Of a stretch of DNA of 7,447 nt, positions 6,857 through 7,447 are shown in pieces (position 1 is the first letter of the stretch; the number at the start of each line of letters is the position of its first letter). The DNA is from Candidatus Binatia bacterium (GTDB lineage: Bacteria > Desulfobacterota_B > Binatia > UBA9968): NCBI GenBank assembly GCA_025922795.1, contig JAICHC010000125.1:1-7447 (forward strand), in the 5' to 3' direction. A program made the translations under genes and the position numbers. The notes below the pieces were generated by a model. The model ran no database searches and had not been told where the DNA came from. It was given only the letters and a program-made list of their open reading frames with translations.

Positions 6857-6996
6857 TTACAATTCCACACATGGCATTGCGCCGATCGCCTTGCGCTCGC
6901 CACCTGATGAGTAAACGAAAGGCCGATCTTGCATTGCCACTATCGAACGCGCGCCCTTATCAGATAACCTCATCCGGGTCATCCCGCGCACTCGCA

Positions 6997-7227
6997 CTAG
7001 ACCATTTTGCGCATCTCCTCGACTGAGAAAGCGCGGATAAATTTCATTTTCACGTTGCCTAACGACTGAACGCTCGACATGAACTTGTTGATCGGCTCAG
7101 GGCCCTCCGCCTCGATGATAATTCCAGCATCATGCGGGCCGCCTGGCGTGTAAAAAAGGTCTTTAACCTGGATGCCCAGTTTCGTCGCCTCGGCTTTGGA
7201 CGCCTCAGCTCGATCTTTCCCGTCATT
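6997..7227 (-). pseudogene. 5'-truncated GYD-domain gene fragment
   Basis: The minus strand is open from 7227 to a TAG at 6997-6999 and encodes the C-terminal about 72 residues of a GYD-type protein, from 'DRAEASKAEATKLGIQVKDLFYTPGGPHDAG' through 'GNVKMKFIRAFSVEEMRKMV'. The preceding in-frame codon is a TAG stop (7228-7230). No ATG, GTG or TTG start lies between that stop and the conserved region, so about 22 N-terminal residues are missing. The nearest ATG (at about 7223) is in another frame. The 7124-7215 part is 90/92 identical, in inverted orientation, to the gene starting at 7290. The fragment supplies the C-terminal half that the plus-strand copy would show beyond the window edge. It is probably non-functional. 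Confidence 0.75.
7124..7215 (-). repeat. Left arm of a 92-base inverted repeat (GYD coding sequence)
   Basis: The reverse complement of 7124-7215 equals 7356-7447 at 90 of 92 positions with no gaps. The two differences are a C/T at 7363 and an A/G at 7388 in the plus copy's coordinates. Outside this arm, similarity stops abruptly on the 7216 side. On the 7123 side the partner copy leaves the window, so the real repeat may be longer. The two substitutions are silent in the GYD frame (GCC/GCT Ala and ACA/ACG Thr). Confidence 0.9.
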
Positions 7228-7234
7228 CTAGTCA

Positions 7235-7249
7235 TGGCATAGCTATTGC
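7235..7249 (+). promoter_or_regulatory. Candidate sigma-54 (-24/-12) promoter for the GYD gene
   Basis: The sequence TGGCATAGCTATTGC fits the sigma-54 consensus TGGCAC-G-N4-TTGC at 13 of the 15 positions counting N as a match. The invariant GG (7236-7237) and GC (7248-7249) are exactly 12 bases apart. It lies 40 bases before the GYD start codon, so transcription would begin near 7260 and leave a short leader containing the GGAGG ribosome site. The same bases also form a dyad GGCA-N7-TGCC (7236-7250), so a dimeric regulator site is the main alternative. No enhancer site was identified. Confidence 0.4.
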
Positions 7250-7289
7250 CCAGCCTTCCTTGAGAAGCGTTTTGATACGGGAGGTGTTT

Positions 7290-7447
7290 ATGCCTAGAGG
7301 AGTTATTCTAGTGGACTATACAGATCAAGGGCGACGCACAATCAAAGACTCGCCTGATCGAGCCGAGGCGTCCAAAGCCGAGGCGACAAAACTGGGCATC
7401 CAGGTTAAAGACCTTTTTTACACGCCAGGCGGCCCGCATGATGCTGG
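7290..7447 (+). CDS. GYD-domain protein, 3' end outside window
   Basis: The plus strand from ATG 7290 encodes 52 codons to the window edge: MPRGVILVDYTDQGRRTIKD, then 'SPDRAEASKAEATKLGIQVKDLFYTPGGPHDA'. This is the N-terminal half of the GYD family, small proteins of about 95-100 residues with 'LxxYTxQGxxxIKDSPxR' followed by a central 'GGxxKDxYxTxGxxD' motif. The family fold is ferredoxin-like, and its function is not established. GGGAGGTG (7279-7286) gives a strong ribosome site 5 bases before the ATG. It is the only plus-strand gene here. It has all the N-terminal codons that the inverted minus-strand fragment lacks, and joined to that fragment's tail it would give a protein of about 94 residues. 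Confidence 0.8.
   Translation, partial: MPRGVILVDYTDQGRRTIKDSPDRAEASKAEATKLGIQVKDLFYTPGGPHDA
7356..7447 (+). repeat. Right arm of a 92-base inverted repeat (GYD coding sequence)
   Basis: This arm is the inverted partner of 7124-7215 and covers codons 23 onward of the plus-strand GYD gene. The match continues to the last base of the window, so its right boundary is unknown. The arms are separated by 140 bases that contain the candidate promoter and the GYD N-terminus. Confidence 0.9.

Noticed and set aside
6129..6914. Long plus-strand open frame of 261 codons opposite the kinase-BON gene
   Set aside because: Its translation resembles no family I recognise, and it is fully antisense to a gene with clear domain motifs and a good ribosome site. 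It is a shadow frame of GC-rich coding DNA.
6843..6996. Gap between the GYD fragment and the kinase-BON gene, searched for a promoter, tRNA or small RNA
   Set aside because: Apart from the ribosome site at 6851-6856 I could see no convincing -35/-10 pair, cloverleaf or hairpin.
7124..7447. Inverted repeat as the ends of an insertion sequence
   Set aside because: The repeated bases are protein-coding GYD sequence, the 140-base spacer holds no transposase, and no target duplication flanks the arms. It is better read as a gene duplication.

Overview
The window is about 7.4 kb of moderately GC-rich bacterial DNA, about 55% by eye. It is densely coded and almost entirely on the minus strand, with good Shine-Dalgarno sites of the GGAGG type. 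The gene families and the CACGAAG-type inverted repeat suggest a soil or sediment bacterium of the Acidobacteriota, Verrucomicrobiota or a deltaproteobacterial lineage. There is no rRNA or taxonomic marker, so this is a weak inference.

Layout, in order of minus-strand transcription (right to left): a 5'-truncated GYD-domain gene fragment (7227-6997); a cytidylate-kinase-like protein fused to a BON domain (6842-6024); an LLM-class flavin-dependent oxidoreductase (5963-4896); a small cupin (4806-4387); a 262-base gap carrying an imperfect inverted repeat (4177-4283); a class I SAM methyltransferase (4124-3273); an NTF2/SnoaL-like protein (3216-2791); a second, unrelated-subfamily SAM methyltransferase (2665-1901); a third methyltransferase that is a clear paralog of the first (1872-1039); a GNAT acetyltransferase (940-527); and a SnoaL-like ester cyclase that runs off the left edge (439-1). 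At the right end a GYD-domain gene on the plus strand (7290 onward) runs off the window. It forms an inverted repeat with the minus-strand fragment.

Most genes are small, single-domain enzymes for modifying small molecules: methyl transfer, acetyl transfer, flavin-dependent oxidation, cupin, and SnoaL folds. There is no core biosynthetic enzyme (PKS, NRPS or terpene synthase), transporter or regulator in view. The block from 4124 to 1039 (methyltransferase, NTF2-like, methyltransferase, methyltransferase) is the most operon-like part. The shared pathway, if any, cannot be named from the sequence.

The most distinctive structural signals are three. First, the 92-base inverted duplication of the GYD gene, 90/92 identical, where one copy has lost its start. 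Second, a candidate sigma-54 (-24/-12) promoter placed correctly in front of the intact GYD copy. Third, the CACGAAG inverted repeat between the cupin and the methyltransferase block.
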